From IMG/VR virus record IMGVR_UViG_3300008262_003708, positions 1 through 30,789 of that record: a DNA stretch of 30,789 bases; one strand, written 5' to 3'. Numbering within the stretch: position 1 is the first letter of the stretch; every line of letters starts with the position of its first letter. The stretch is from a virus. Under the pieces are notes generated by a model. It was given only the letters and a program-made list of their open reading frames with translations, was not told the DNA's origin and made no database searches. This document shows positions 19,716 to 27,573 of this stretch, piece by piece. Position numbers and translations under genes: made by a program.

Positions 19716-21412
19716 TATAATTTACAAGCCTCGCAATCTTCTTCTAACAGTTCTACACTAACCTGATGTCCGTTCATTCCAGCAACATGATATCCATTAA
19801 CTTCTTGTGCTACTTCAATTGCTTTACTTCCTGCTTTGTTGATTAAACTATAGTAAAATGTTTTAATTCCCCATAACTGTGCCTGCATTAAATTTTTTAC
19901 AATTAATGTTGTAGGCACTTTACGTTCTGGAAAGTGTGCTGGATTGTAGAATGTATTTGTACTAATACTTTGGTCAACGTAAGCCGCAAGCACAGCCGCA
20001 GTCTTCAAATAACCATCACAGTCTTTCTGTTCCCACATTAGTTGATACTTGTTCTTTAACTTATGGTATTCTGGAACTACTTGTGTAAATGATCCTGCTT
20101 TTGATTCTTTAGTTGAAATTAAACTCATTGGCATTTCAATGCCATTTGTACTATTAATAACAACACTACTAGACTCAACTGGAGCAATAGCCATAAGAGT
20201 AGCATTTCGTACACCATGTTCTTTCATCTCCTTACGTAAAGGTTCCCAATCTAGTTCTGGGGTAAAGTCTGCTAATTCATTTACACCTTTAGCACGTAGT
20301 TCCCAAGGGAATGTTCCTTGCCCGTAACGTGTCTTATCGCTATGTGTACAAGCGCCGCGTTCTTTAGCCAACTCAACAGTAGCTTCTGTTAGATAATATG
20401 CTTGATGCTCCATCCAAGATTTAACATCTTGTAGTGCATCCTTCTCGCCGTATTTAAGACTACGCTTGGCATGCCAGTAGGCTAGATTAGTAACACCAAT
20501 CCCTAATGGTTGAATCTCGTCATTGCTAAGTTTACTTTGAATACTTAAGAAGTCTTGATAATCAAGAATATTACATAAAGAACGCTGAAGTATGCGGCAA
20601 GCACGACGCATGTCTTCTGGATTGCGGAAAGCTCCCCAGTTGATACTACCAAGTGTACACAAAGCAATACGGCCGCTATCGTCATCGAGACGCTTAAAAG
20701 ATTTAGTAGGTAATAAAATTTCACAGCAAAGGTTACTCTGGTAAATTGTGTGATACTCAGGATCAAAAGGCCCTTGGTTCATGACATTGTCAATGAACAC
20801 TAGGTAGATGCGTCCTGTATCAGTACGTTCTTTCAATATGCCCGACTTGAATACTTCTTCAGCGGACATTGTCTTCTTGCGTAGGTCTTTACGCTTTTCG
20901 TATTTTACATACAGCTCTTCGAATAAGGAAGTATTTTTATAGAAGGCTTCATACAAGTCTGGGACTTCGTTAGGATCAAAGAATGTTATGTCTTCCTTGT
21001 TCTTGAAACGTCTCCAAAAGAATGCGGAGAGTACGACTCCATAGTCCATGTGGCGGACTCGTGTTTCCTCTGTTCCTTGATTATTCTTGAGAACAATAAG
21101 GTCATCAAACTGATGATGCCAAATAGGATAAAACACAGTAGCACTAGCATTACGAATGCCTCCTTGACTACAACTACGTAAATCGCCAAACCATTTTTTC
21201 AGGAATGGTATCATGCCGGTGTGCATGATCTCACCACCTCTGATGGGACTACCTAACGGACGAAGACGTCCAATCTCTAGACCAATGCCAGCTCGCTTGC
21301 TGGCATACTTGGCCATCATCTCACCAGAAGCAAATATGCTATCCAGATCGTCGTCACTGCGGATAAGAACACAACTAGAAAACTGTTTAGTAGGAGTGCC
21401 GAGCCCAGCCAC
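19715..21412 (-). CDS. nrdA: Ribonucleotide reductase class Ia alpha subunit, C-terminal fragment
   Basis: A 565-residue reading from GTG 21412, covering most of the catalytic barrel. It begins AGLGTPTKQFSSCV, the strand with the first active-site Cys. NLCCEILLPT and IALCTLGSINWG hold the barrel Asn, Cys, Glu and Cys; KTFYYSLINK has the radical-transfer tyrosine pair; the tail DCEACKL holds the shuttle cysteines. Relative to intact NrdA, about 56 residues between KYL and MAG(V/L)RTP are missing and the two parts are in different frames. The normally conserved Arg of GxRTPT is Gly here. GAGAAG before the GTG could allow re-initiation, but the product would lack an essential barrel part. Treated as half of a broken gene. 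Confidence 0.88.
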   Translation of the reverse strand: MAGLGTPTKQFSSCVLIRSDDDLDSIFASGEMMAKYASKRAGIGLEIGRLRPLGSPIRGGEIMHTGMIPFLKKWFGDLRSCSQGGIRNASATVFYPIWHHQFDDLIVLKNNQGTEETRVRHMDYGVVLSAFFWRRFKNKEDITFFDPNEVPDLYEAFYKNTSLFEELYVKYEKRKDLRKKTMSAEEVFKSGILKERTDTGRIYLVFIDNVMNQGPFDPEYHTIYQSNLCCEILLPTKSFKRLDDDSGRIALCTLGSINWGAFRNPEDMRRACRILQRSLCNILDYQDFLSIQSKLSNDEIQPLGIGVTNLAYWHAKRSLKYGEKDALQDVKSWMEHQAYYLTEATVELAKERGACTHSDKTRYGQGTFPWELRAKGVNELADFTPELDWEPLRKEMKEHGVRNATLMAIAPVESSSVVINSTNGIEMPMSLISTKESKAGSFTQVVPEYHKLKNKYQLMWEQKDCDGYLKTAAVLAAYVDQSISTNTFYNPAHFPERKVPTTLIVKNLMQAQLWGIKTFYYSLINKAGSKAIEVAQEVNGYHVAGMNGHQVSVELLEEDCEACKL

Positions 21413-21891
21413 AAGTACTTCTCAATTAACTGTTCAATAGCAGCGTATGAATATGTTTCATCCTTTTCATGATCTAACATGTCATTCATCTTGTTCCAGT
21501 CATCCTCTGTGTACCACACAAGTAGTTCTGGAGTGTACAGACCAGTGGCCACATTTGTCTTGACTATTTCATATAGGCTAGGAGGCGTATAACTTCCATA
21601 GACATCTTTACGCAACATGCTGACTCTTTGCTTACCTGCTACATACTGGTAATTAGTATGACCTACATCTGGATTATTTTCTACGTCGATGAGATCAACA
21701 ATGGCTCTTAGAGTAATTTCGTCTACTTCTCTAGTTGTGATGCCATCATAAAAATGTGGCTGTGCTTTGATCTCGATCATGCTTTGGCTAACATCTGCGA
21801 TACCGCTACATACTTTTGCCACCTGTGCCTGCCATTTCTCAATGGTGAGTGGCTCTCGGTCACCATTTCTTTTGATTACTGTTATTTCCAT
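21316..21891 (-). CDS. nrdA: Ribonucleotide reductase alpha subunit, N-terminal fragment with frameshifted end
   Basis: A 191-residue reading. Residues 1-160 match NrdA: an ATP-cone start (VIKRNGDREPLTIEKWQAQV) followed by the helical N-terminal region (VGHTNYQYVAGKQRVS, VYGSYTPPSLYEIV, ETYSYAAIEQLIEKYL). Residues 161-191 (WLGSALLLNS...) are out of frame with the gene and are an artefact of the junction near 21413. The rest of NrdA continues in another frame from 21412. The operon order nrdA, aldolase, nrdB, glutaredoxin is otherwise intact. Confidence 0.85.
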   Translation of the reverse strand: MEITVIKRNGDREPLTIEKWQAQVAKVCSGIADVSQSMIEIKAQPHFYDGITTREVDEITLRAIVDLIDVENNPDVGHTNYQYVAGKQRVSMLRKDVYGSYTPPSLYEIVKTNVATGLYTPELLVWYTEDDWNKMNDMLDHEKDETYSYAAIEQLIEKYLWLGSALLLNSFLVVFLSAVTTIWIAYLLLVR

Positions 21892-21904
21892 CTATGTCTC
21901 TAGT

Positions 21905-22432
21905 TTATTTGATATTTATTGGTAATGCCGCACTGGACCACACTATGTCGGTTTTGATTTGATGTAACACATTAAGATCATGAGCTATCCTCGGTTCGTA
22001 ATTTAACACAGCATTATCTGCTACTAGAAAGAATTTCGAATCATGATCTTTGGGAAGCATAGACTTATGTATCTCACAAACGGTATCCATAAACCGCTGC
22101 GTTAATTTAATAGTATACAGCATGCCGAGACAAATAGCAAGATCATCTAGCTTGCCGTCGATAACCAAATGCCACGGGTCAGGCCAAGTGTTTGGTTGTT
22201 GGGGGTCTAAGAAAGGATTAACAAACGGAGCATGACTCCAGAGTTTAGCAACGTCACTCCATGGGGTGGCGCTAACTTCTAAACTATCTCTGAACTGCTT
22301 CCATTTGAATAATCTTTCGTTTCCGTAAAGATCAAACACCGTACGATATCGAATATGATATCGTTCCGGTTTGACCGGAAGACAGCGGGTTTCGATATGA
22401 CAGTAACAGTGTTTCAATACCACTGTCGCCAT
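21905..22432 (-). CDS. Conserved phage protein of unknown function
   Basis: A 175-residue protein with no recognised domain, rich in Trp, His and Asp (SDVAKLWSHAPFVNPF, WPDPWHLVIDGKLDDLAICLG). The reading from ATG 22432 overlaps the end of the tail fibre gene by 101 bases and has only a weak AAAGA ribosome site. A GTG at 22339 would reduce the overlap to eight bases. The first 30 residues look protein-like (LPVKPERYHIRYRT), which favours the long form. It precedes nrdA with a 13-base gap. I recall close relatives of the WPDPWHL protein in T4-like marine phages without function. Confidence 0.72.
   Translation of the reverse strand: MATVVLKHCYCHIETRCLPVKPERYHIRYRTVFDLYGNERLFKWKQFRDSLEVSATPWSDVAKLWSHAPFVNPFLDPQQPNTWPDPWHLVIDGKLDDLAICLGMLYTIKLTQRFMDTVCEIHKSMLPKDHDSKFFLVADNAVLNYEPRIAHDLNVLHQIKTDIVWSSAALPINIK
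21913..21920 (-). promoter_or_regulatory. Possible late-type promoter before nrdA (AATAAATA)
   Basis: AATAAATA lies 21 bases before the nrdA start, within the end of the preceding gene. nrdA is usually an early or middle gene, so this may be a chance match. Confidence 0.3.
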
Positions 22433-23924
22433 CGTTGTCTTTTAATTCTACATTAAAAACAAAATCTGTCATAAGAATCCCCTCCGGTGTAGATGAACTG
22501 GGCGATGAATACACGTAGTTGTCGGAGAATGTAAATTCGCCCACTGACTCAGTGACCATTACTACTATTTGTCCTGCTCGTGAATGATCGCCTAACTGTA
22601 AAACATAATCTATATAGGTATATCTGTTGAATGCTGCAAAAACCGACAGTGGTTTAAAACCGTCTGACAGATAGATTATTTCATAATTCATATCTATCAA
22701 ACTGACCCTGGAGGCGTTTTCAACTTCTGTAATTGCTGGTCTAGTACTCACTGCGGTGAATCCCGCTGCTTGATGCCTATTGCTGGTACTGTCAATCACA
22801 GCATTGCCATTTTTTTCTCCAAACTTCACAATGCTGGATGTTGGAGTGGCTGCGTTGTTGGTGTTGTTGCCGCAGTTAATAAATCTGGCACGTTGTATCA
22901 CTGTGCCTGTGCCGTTGTCAGATATAAAGGCATGTGCGGCAATTTCTTCAAACTCACAGTCAAAGATACGCCATAGGTTGCCTTGTCCAGGCACGCCGTT
23001 GATCACTATTGCAGTGTTGCAGACAAAAAATCTGCAGCCGTCAAATTTCACGCTGGAATCAAAATTAGGCGGAGCACTAGAATCTATAGTAATCTGATCA
23101 GATCTCACTGCCAACGGAGTTGATTGCCACTCACAGTCTTTGAGAGTGATGTTGGTAACCTTGGTACCATCGAGACTGTTTTCCCAATACAATGATGGAT
23201 TGGAATTTTCTATATCGCCAACAATGGTATCTCCTAACACGTAGTTACTGGTCCATTTTACATTGGTGAATGCACTATCCGCCACTCCGGTCAACACCGT
23301 TTGACCTTGATTGTGATTGATTGTTAAATTACTGATGTTAACATCGGTCGGTCTATTGCCGCTGGTAAATTCTGCAACTTCTTGGCCGGTAGCAGTAACA
23401 AATAAAATACTGTTGTTGCCTATCTGCAGAATAGCACCGTCTTTGGTTTCACCTTGTATCTTTGACGTGCTAGGAATTTTTAAGTTACTGCTGAAAAAAT
23501 ATGTGCCGTTGGGGATCAGCAGAGTTTTTTTGAATCTAGGATCTATGTTTCTAAATAATTCATCCAAGGCATTTTGAAAAAATGGCGTACAGTCTGTGCT
23601 GCCATCCGGTATGGCTCCAAAGTCCAACACGCTGACATATTCATCCAGCTTGGTCTGAAGCGACCTAGCAACACTTTGCGCTATGGATGGTTCAGTTTCA
23701 CCGAATCTATAACTGGCCGCGAGATCTAGTATGTTATCATGCTCCGTGAGCACCTTGGTATTGCCCACATAAGGGGCACCGTCGGCCACGCTGCCGTTGC
23801 CTATAAACAGTTCCTGGGAATCTACTGCCCATGCAAATTCTGCCGCGCTCAGTTGAGGAACTCCGATTCCTGCATTCTTAAGGCCTCTTCTGACCTGGAT
23901 TTTTGATATCTGGACAACAGCCAT
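22332..23924 (-). CDS. Tail fibre/spike with pectate-lyase-type beta helix
   Basis: A 530-residue tail protein. Residues 1-65 (VQISKIQVRRGLKN, AAEFAWAVDSQELFIGNG) are the attachment-type N-terminus seen in many T4-like phage fibres. Residues about 92-120 (VSVLDFGAIPDGSTDCTPFF) are the start of the pectate-lyase-3 superfamily, followed by about 300 residues of right-handed beta-helix pattern (repeats of N-x-x-(I/L)-x-(I/V)). The last 90 residues form a beta-rich tip ending TGTISYSISYGV. It probably binds or cleaves host surface polysaccharide. A GATAAATA late promoter lies upstream. Confidence 0.87.
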   Translation of the reverse strand: MAVVQISKIQVRRGLKNAGIGVPQLSAAEFAWAVDSQELFIGNGSVADGAPYVGNTKVLTEHDNILDLAASYRFGETEPSIAQSVARSLQTKLDEYVSVLDFGAIPDGSTDCTPFFQNALDELFRNIDPRFKKTLLIPNGTYFFSSNLKIPSTSKIQGETKDGAILQIGNNSILFVTATGQEVAEFTSGNRPTDVNISNLTINHNQGQTVLTGVADSAFTNVKWTSNYVLGDTIVGDIENSNPSLYWENSLDGTKVTNITLKDCEWQSTPLAVRSDQITIDSSAPPNFDSSVKFDGCRFFVCNTAIVINGVPGQGNLWRIFDCEFEEIAAHAFISDNGTGTVIQRARFINCGNNTNNAATPTSSIVKFGEKNGNAVIDSTSNRHQAAGFTAVSTRPAITEVENASRVSLIDMNYEIIYLSDGFKPLSVFAAFNRYTYIDYVLQLGDHSRAGQIVVMVTESVGEFTFSDNYVYSSPSSSTPEGILMTDFVFNVELKDNDGDSGIETLLLSYRNPLSSGQTGTISYSISYGV

Positions 23925-23947
23925 AGTAGTAAATTCCCGTTATAGAG

Positions 23948-23955
23948 TATTTATC
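23948..23955 (-). promoter_or_regulatory. T4-type late promoter (GATAAATA)
   Basis: GATAAATA followed by C lies 23 bases before the tail-fibre start and overlaps the end of the nuclease gene. GGGAA before the ATG serves as ribosome site. Confidence 0.55.
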
Positions 23956-24646
23956 TTCCTAGACTGTAGTACTCCTCTACCTTTGTGAGCCAAGCGTCCT
24001 GCCACTTGTTGAACTCTTTGGGTTCTAGTGTAAACTGTTGATACTCAAAAGCACGTGAACACATGAATATTACACCTTTTTTAATTTCTGTGCCGTAGAC
24101 TTCATTATGTGCTAGTATATAGGCCATTAGCTGTAGATAGTAATCTTCAACCCACTCTGCTTTCTTGGGCTTGTTGGTCTGCTTGTAATCCATTACAGCA
24201 GGCTCGTCCTCGTGTACGCCCACTAGGTCAGTGGTTCCCGAGAACAGGCCGGGAAAGTATAGACTCTGTTCCATGGCCCATATTTCGTTTACCTTGCTGA
24301 GACCGTTTTCAATGATGACGTCTGCCATTTTGTTGGCCTGTATGTGTACGGGATTATTTCCAGGCTGACGTTGCATGCCACATACAAAACGTTCTAGGTT
24401 GCCGTGCATGGCTGTGCCAACGCCAGCGGCTTCTGTGGTAATCTGCTGTGCCTTGGCATGTCCAATTCTATCACGCCATTCATTTAAATGGGTCATGTCT
24501 TTGGTAGCTGAAAGAATTGTAGTCACTGACGGAAGTCTTTCGCCGTCTGGAGTAAGATACACTCGCTTGCGAGTAACAGGATCATTGACCTGTTGACAGG
24601 GCTTATATTGAAATTTTTCTACAAATGGAGGTGGTAATATAGTCAT
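23951..24646 (-). CDS. RecB/Cas4-like PD-(D/E)XK nuclease
   Basis: A 231-residue nuclease. The RecB-type core is visible in order: His81 in GTAMHGNLERF, Asp140 in FSGTTDLVGV, Asp153 and Lys155 in VMDYKQTNKPK, then the Gln/Tyr motif in DYYLQLMAYILAH. This order (H, D, DxK, QxxxY) matches the RecB/Cas4/lambda-exonuclease superfamily, which degrades DNA ends. A sigma70-type early promoter ends only about seven bases before the ATG, so the mRNA would be nearly leaderless. Roles in host DNA breakdown or phage recombination are likely. Confidence 0.87.
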   Translation of the reverse strand: MTILPPPFVEKFQYKPCQQVNDPVTRKRVYLTPDGERLPSVTTILSATKDMTHLNEWRDRIGHAKAQQITTEAAGVGTAMHGNLERFVCGMQRQPGNNPVHIQANKMADVIIENGLSKVNEIWAMEQSLYFPGLFSGTTDLVGVHEDEPAVMDYKQTNKPKKAEWVEDYYLQLMAYILAHNEVYGTEIKKGVIFMCSRAFEYQQFTLEPKEFNKWQDAWLTKVEEYYSLGR

Positions 24647-24653
24647 ACTGTAT

Positions 24654-24682
24654 ATATTACAGGAAAACTACAGCTATGTCAA
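24654..24682 (-). promoter_or_regulatory. Sigma70-type promoter, nearly leaderless nuclease mRNA
   Basis: TTGACA (24677-24682), 17 bases, then TAATAT (24654-24659). The TGA stop of the preceding gene is embedded in TTGACA, as in the bS21 promoter. Expected start within about two bases of the ATG at 24646. Confidence 0.65.
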
Positions 24683-25065
24683 GCCTGGGGAGTTGCTTGT
24701 GATTGTGCTAATTGTCCAGCTGCGGCTGAAGCTGCTGTTTGGTCTACTGCGGCTTGGCTGTCAGCAGCAGTTTGGGTGCCGTCACCTTGTGGTTCTTCGT
24801 CTGGCGCACCCGGAACATTGAGTTCAATTCCGTCAGCATTAAAATTCTTAACCATCTGTTGAATAGACGGAATTGAGTCATACATGGCCTTGAATGTTTC
24901 ATAGTCTGCCGTTAACTCAAATCCATTCATAGCTAGAACTTTATTAAGACCGTTCCAATTTAATTTAGCAGGTGCTTTTTTACTTGCGGCACGACCAATA
25001 TAGTTACGGAGAACCATGACGAATCTATCGCCTTCATCATCGCCGCTGAATTCAAAAAATCTCAT
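24679..25065 (-). CDS. Small phage protein with MRFFEF start and Ala/Gln tail
   Basis: A 128-residue protein. It begins MRFFEFSGDDEGD, the same opening as the 634-residue protein. Residues 13-85 are helical (RFVMVLRNYIGRAASKK, LNKVLAMNGFEL). The last 45 residues are Gln/Ala/Thr low-complexity and likely disordered. It starts inside the stop of the gene before it (ATGA, four bases), so it is coupled to it. A capsid-internal or scaffold-associated role is inferred from the shared N-terminus. Confidence 0.75.
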   Translation of the reverse strand: MRFFEFSGDDEGDRFVMVLRNYIGRAASKKAPAKLNWNGLNKVLAMNGFELTADYETFKAMYDSIPSIQQMVKNFNADGIELNVPGAPDEEPQGDGTQTAADSQAAVDQTAASAAAGQLAQSQATPQA

Positions 25066-25340
25066 TTTATAGCTGCCAATTGTTTTTGTAGTTCAGCCAG
25101 TTCTTCTTGCTTTGATTTTATTTGATCTTGAATTTGTTTTTTTTGATTTACACGATCCAATGCCTGTTGCGCCATCATCTTTTGTTGATCCGCTGGATTC
25201 TGTGTAGGAGCAGCCGTAGGAGCTGGTCCTGCAGCCGGAGCCGCACCTAAAGGTGCGCCAGGAGTGCCTGGGGCCACTGCGGGAGCAAGTTCTCTAATTT
25301 TTAAGAAGTCACTCTCATTGGTGATATCAAAGAATTTCAT
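25062..25340 (-). CDS. Small phage protein with MKFF start, Pro/Ala linker and coiled coil
   Basis: A 92-residue protein: MKFFDITNESDFLKIREL opening, a Pro/Ala/Gly-rich stretch (about 22-50), then a Gln/Lys-rich coiled coil ending KQEELAELQKQLAAIK. It is linked to its neighbours by four-base overlaps on both sides. I recognise no family. The opening resembles those of other proteins here and of T4 internal proteins. Confidence 0.75.
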   Translation of the reverse strand: MKFFDITNESDFLKIRELAPAVAPGTPGAPLGAAPAAGPAPTAAPTQNPADQQKMMAQQALDRVNQKKQIQDQIKSKQEELAELQKQLAAIK

Positions 25341-26656
25341 CCAGCTAGAACTTTTAACAAGCGGCTTTGACGATCAATACTTTCACGCTGTTCACGTCCT
25401 GCATCACCTAGCCCACCTGCTGCTGGTTCTGCTGCTGCAAAGTCATCACCTGCACCTTCGTCGCCCATATCCATTTCTGGCTCAGCATTCATAGCGTCTG
25501 GTTCTGCAGGAGCTGTCATATCAGCACCTGGTTCTGCACCTAGCATGTCTGCAGGTTGTTCGCCGCTAGCAAGACTGCGAACGCCGCTGGATAGTGTGTC
25601 ACGTGTACCTTTTAGAGTTTCCAGTGCCTGTTGAATTGCAGGGGCCACAGCTTCTATAAAGGCCTTGGCCTGCTCTTGACTCATTTCGTCACGGATAGAA
25701 TCGCCTAGCTGTAATAGAGTATCGTTCTCCATGCCAGAAAGCTCTTCAATCCAACGGCCAACTCTGTCAACCATTGTCTTTGCTGTGACAATCGCAGACG
25801 CTTGCTGGATTTCACCTTCTCTTAGATTACTCATATTATCTCCTGTTTGTTCTATGCTTTCATTCTCTTTTTTGTAAATCTTATTGTCGGCTCGTTCACT
25901 GCCTTTCATACGATTCATAACTTTCTTTGCACTCTTGTCTGTGGTCATATAATCACCGGAAGTCATTGTGTTTACAATATCTTTACCTGCTTTGTCTTGA
26001 TAAGACTTTAGAGTGTTAGTGCTTAATTCTGTTTGAACATTTTCGCCTTGATTGAAAGAGCCGTAGTCTTCATCACTACCATGTCCTGCTGATGCCATAG
26101 CATAGGCATCATCGGTTTCGCCGCCTTCGTCGTCTGAACCACGAGCGCCATAATCAGCTTCAATGTTGTCTAACATACGATCATAAATTTGTTCAAAGTC
26201 ATCGTCGCCGTGATAGCCGGTATCGATAGTGATATCGTCATACATTTCTTGTACAGCTTGTTCGATCTCTTTGCCATATTTGCCTTGTTGTGCATTGTAT
26301 AGCATGTCAAACCCGTCATCACCGGATTGTGCAACTTTTGTCAAAAATTCTTCAACTTCTGGACTCTGACCTTCTAGTTGTGTATTGTCCACAATAGGCT
26401 CATCACGCTCTGCTAGTTCTGCAACAATAGCATCGTGCATGAACTGTGCCTGAGACAATGTGTCGTTGTCCACGGTTTCATTGAAATTCGAACTGCTACG
26501 TGCTGTGTAGATCTGTGTGCGCAGCTTGTTTCTGGCATCTTCCAGCTGTTCAACACTGAATGTTTCAAGGTTGATTTTACGCCCAAAAGTTTTGGCCAAC
26601 GATTCGTTGAGTCTTTTAGATGATCTATTGAATGCAAAAAGGTCTGTGGTTTTCAT
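25337..26656 (-). CDS. Large acidic phage protein, scaffold-like
   Basis: A 439-residue acidic protein. It opens MKTTDLFAFNRSSKRLNESL, then a helical INLETFSVEQLEDARNKLR segment, a long Asp/Glu-rich middle, a helical part (about 270-350, MVDRVGRWIEELSGM, DSIRDEMSQEQAKAFIEAV) and an Ala/Glu/Met-rich end. There is no TM segment. Composition and the MKTxxxF-type opening resemble prohead core or internal proteins of T4-like phages, but no sequence family is recognised. It heads a coupled three-gene operon. A late-type AATAAATA lies 27 bases upstream. Confidence 0.78.
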   Translation of the reverse strand: MKTTDLFAFNRSSKRLNESLAKTFGRKINLETFSVEQLEDARNKLRTQIYTARSSSNFNETVDNDTLSQAQFMHDAIVAELAERDEPIVDNTQLEGQSPEVEEFLTKVAQSGDDGFDMLYNAQQGKYGKEIEQAVQEMYDDITIDTGYHGDDDFEQIYDRMLDNIEADYGARGSDDEGGETDDAYAMASAGHGSDEDYGSFNQGENVQTELSTNTLKSYQDKAGKDIVNTMTSGDYMTTDKSAKKVMNRMKGSERADNKIYKKENESIEQTGDNMSNLREGEIQQASAIVTAKTMVDRVGRWIEELSGMENDTLLQLGDSIRDEMSQEQAKAFIEAVAPAIQQALETLKGTRDTLSSGVRSLASGEQPADMLGAEPGADMTAPAEPDAMNAEPEMDMGDEGAGDDFAAAEPAAGGLGDAGREQRESIDRQSRLLKVLAG

Positions 26657-26682
26657 ATTAGTAAAGGTCCAGATTGATAGTA

Positions 26683-26690
26683 TATTTATT
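26683..26690 (-). promoter_or_regulatory. T4-type late promoter (AATAAATA)
   Basis: AATAAATA followed by T lies 26 bases before the 439-residue gene in the 33-base gap; only a weak ribosome site (GGACC) is present. Confidence 0.45.
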
Positions 26691-27130
26691 CAGATAGAAG
26701 CCAATCGTTGCACAATGTTTTTGGCATTTAGAGCACGATCACGGCTTTCACAGTATCTAGCCCATAGGGTGTCTGCTCGATCATGATCCCGGTTGTTGAT
26801 GGATCGTTGATACTGTGCTCGTAGCATCTGACTGTCATGGTACCAACGGCCGTATTCTTGATCCAGTCTGTATAGGTTATCTGCTTGCGCTGATTGTTTG
26901 TTAACTGCCAGCACGTTGGCAATACGTATGGCTGCTAAGTTTAAGTGTATGTCCTTGTAGAGATACTCGTTTTGATATTTTAGATGTTTGACTGTTCCTT
27001 CACTGACTATCAAAACATCACCTACAAGGATTCCTTCCGCAACTTTAATTGGAAGAATCTGATATTTTTCAATTAATTTTTGTTGTGCAGAACTAACTAC
27101 TTGCTCTAAGCGTTTAGAAATGTTAGTCAT
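26690..27130 (-). CDS. Unknown phage protein, helical and charged
   Basis: A 146-residue protein with a helical N-terminus (RLEQVVSSAQQKLIEKYQIL), a beta-like middle (VAEGILVGDVLIVSEGTVKHL) and an Arg/Tyr/Asp-rich helical end (DQEYGRWYHDSQMLRAQYQR). No family recognised. The start codon follows a hairpin with a T-run directly, which looks like an intrinsic terminator placed on the ribosome site. Confidence 0.72.
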   Translation of the reverse strand: MTNISKRLEQVVSSAQQKLIEKYQILPIKVAEGILVGDVLIVSEGTVKHLKYQNEYLYKDIHLNLAAIRIANVLAVNKQSAQADNLYRLDQEYGRWYHDSQMLRAQYQRSINNRDHDRADTLWARYCESRDRALNAKNIVQRLASI

Positions 27131-27152
27131 AAAAAAAGGACCTATGGTCCTT
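27131..27152 (-). terminator. Terminator-like hairpin on the ribosome site of the 146-residue gene
   Basis: A 7-bp stem AAGGACC/GGTCCTT with an ATA loop is followed by a T-run of seven on the minus strand, then ATG at 27130. The only purine-rich ribosome sites (AAGGA, AGG) lie inside the stem. It may end most transcripts from the upstream gene and also limit translation of this one. Confidence 0.75.
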
Positions 27153-27169
27153 ATTTAAGTGTGTCTAAG

Positions 27170-27490
27170 TTAAATTCCAAAGAACTTGGCAATAGTTAGA
27201 ATGTTTAGTTCTCCGGTAAATCCCAGTCCTGCAATAAATGCCAGTCCCAGCATGCCATATATCATCAATTTGTCTTTGGCCTTTTCCATTTCTTGGATCT
27301 TTGCAGATAGTGCTGAATGTTGGACACAACTTTCGTCATACATTTTGCAGAGCTGTGCTTTGAGATCTTCACCTGTGCGATCTAGACAGTCATGTACATC
27401 TCGGACGCTGACCTTGAGATCATCAATCTTTTCATCTAGGTTTGCTACCTTGGTCTCTACTACACCAAGTCGTTCTACGGTTGTGGCCAT
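27170..27490 (-). CDS. Coiled-coil protein with C-terminal membrane segment (XhlA-like)
   Basis: A 106-residue protein: residues about 1-75 form a heptad-type coiled coil (VETKVANLDEKIDDLKVSV...), followed by one membrane segment (about 76-95, MIYGMLGLAFIAGLGF) and a short hydrophobic end. This layout matches XhlA-type phage membrane proteins that help lysis, but the sequence hallmark is weak. It has AAAGGATAAT before the ATG and a GATAAATA late promoter about 90 bases upstream. Confidence 0.7.
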   Translation of the reverse strand: MATTVERLGVVETKVANLDEKIDDLKVSVRDVHDCLDRTGEDLKAQLCKMYDESCVQHSALSAKIQEMEKAKDKLMIYGMLGLAFIAGLGFTGELNILTIAKFFGI

Positions 27491-27573
27491 TAGGCTATTA
27501 TCCTTTTATGTTAAGTCAAGTGCTCGCTCCGAGCCATGTGCCTAAGTTAGAAATGCCTAATATGTTTTGCCTG

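Noticed and set aside
21380-21450. Intron, intein or homing-endonuclease split of nrdA
   Set aside because: There is no inserted sequence at the junction. Coding sequence is missing, not interrupted, which means deletion or assembly error.
25930-26200. Acidic repeats of the 439-residue protein as a calcium-binding RTX or EF-hand region
   Set aside because: The Asp/Glu/Gly stretches lack the regular nine-residue GGxGxDxUx spacing and EF-loop pattern.
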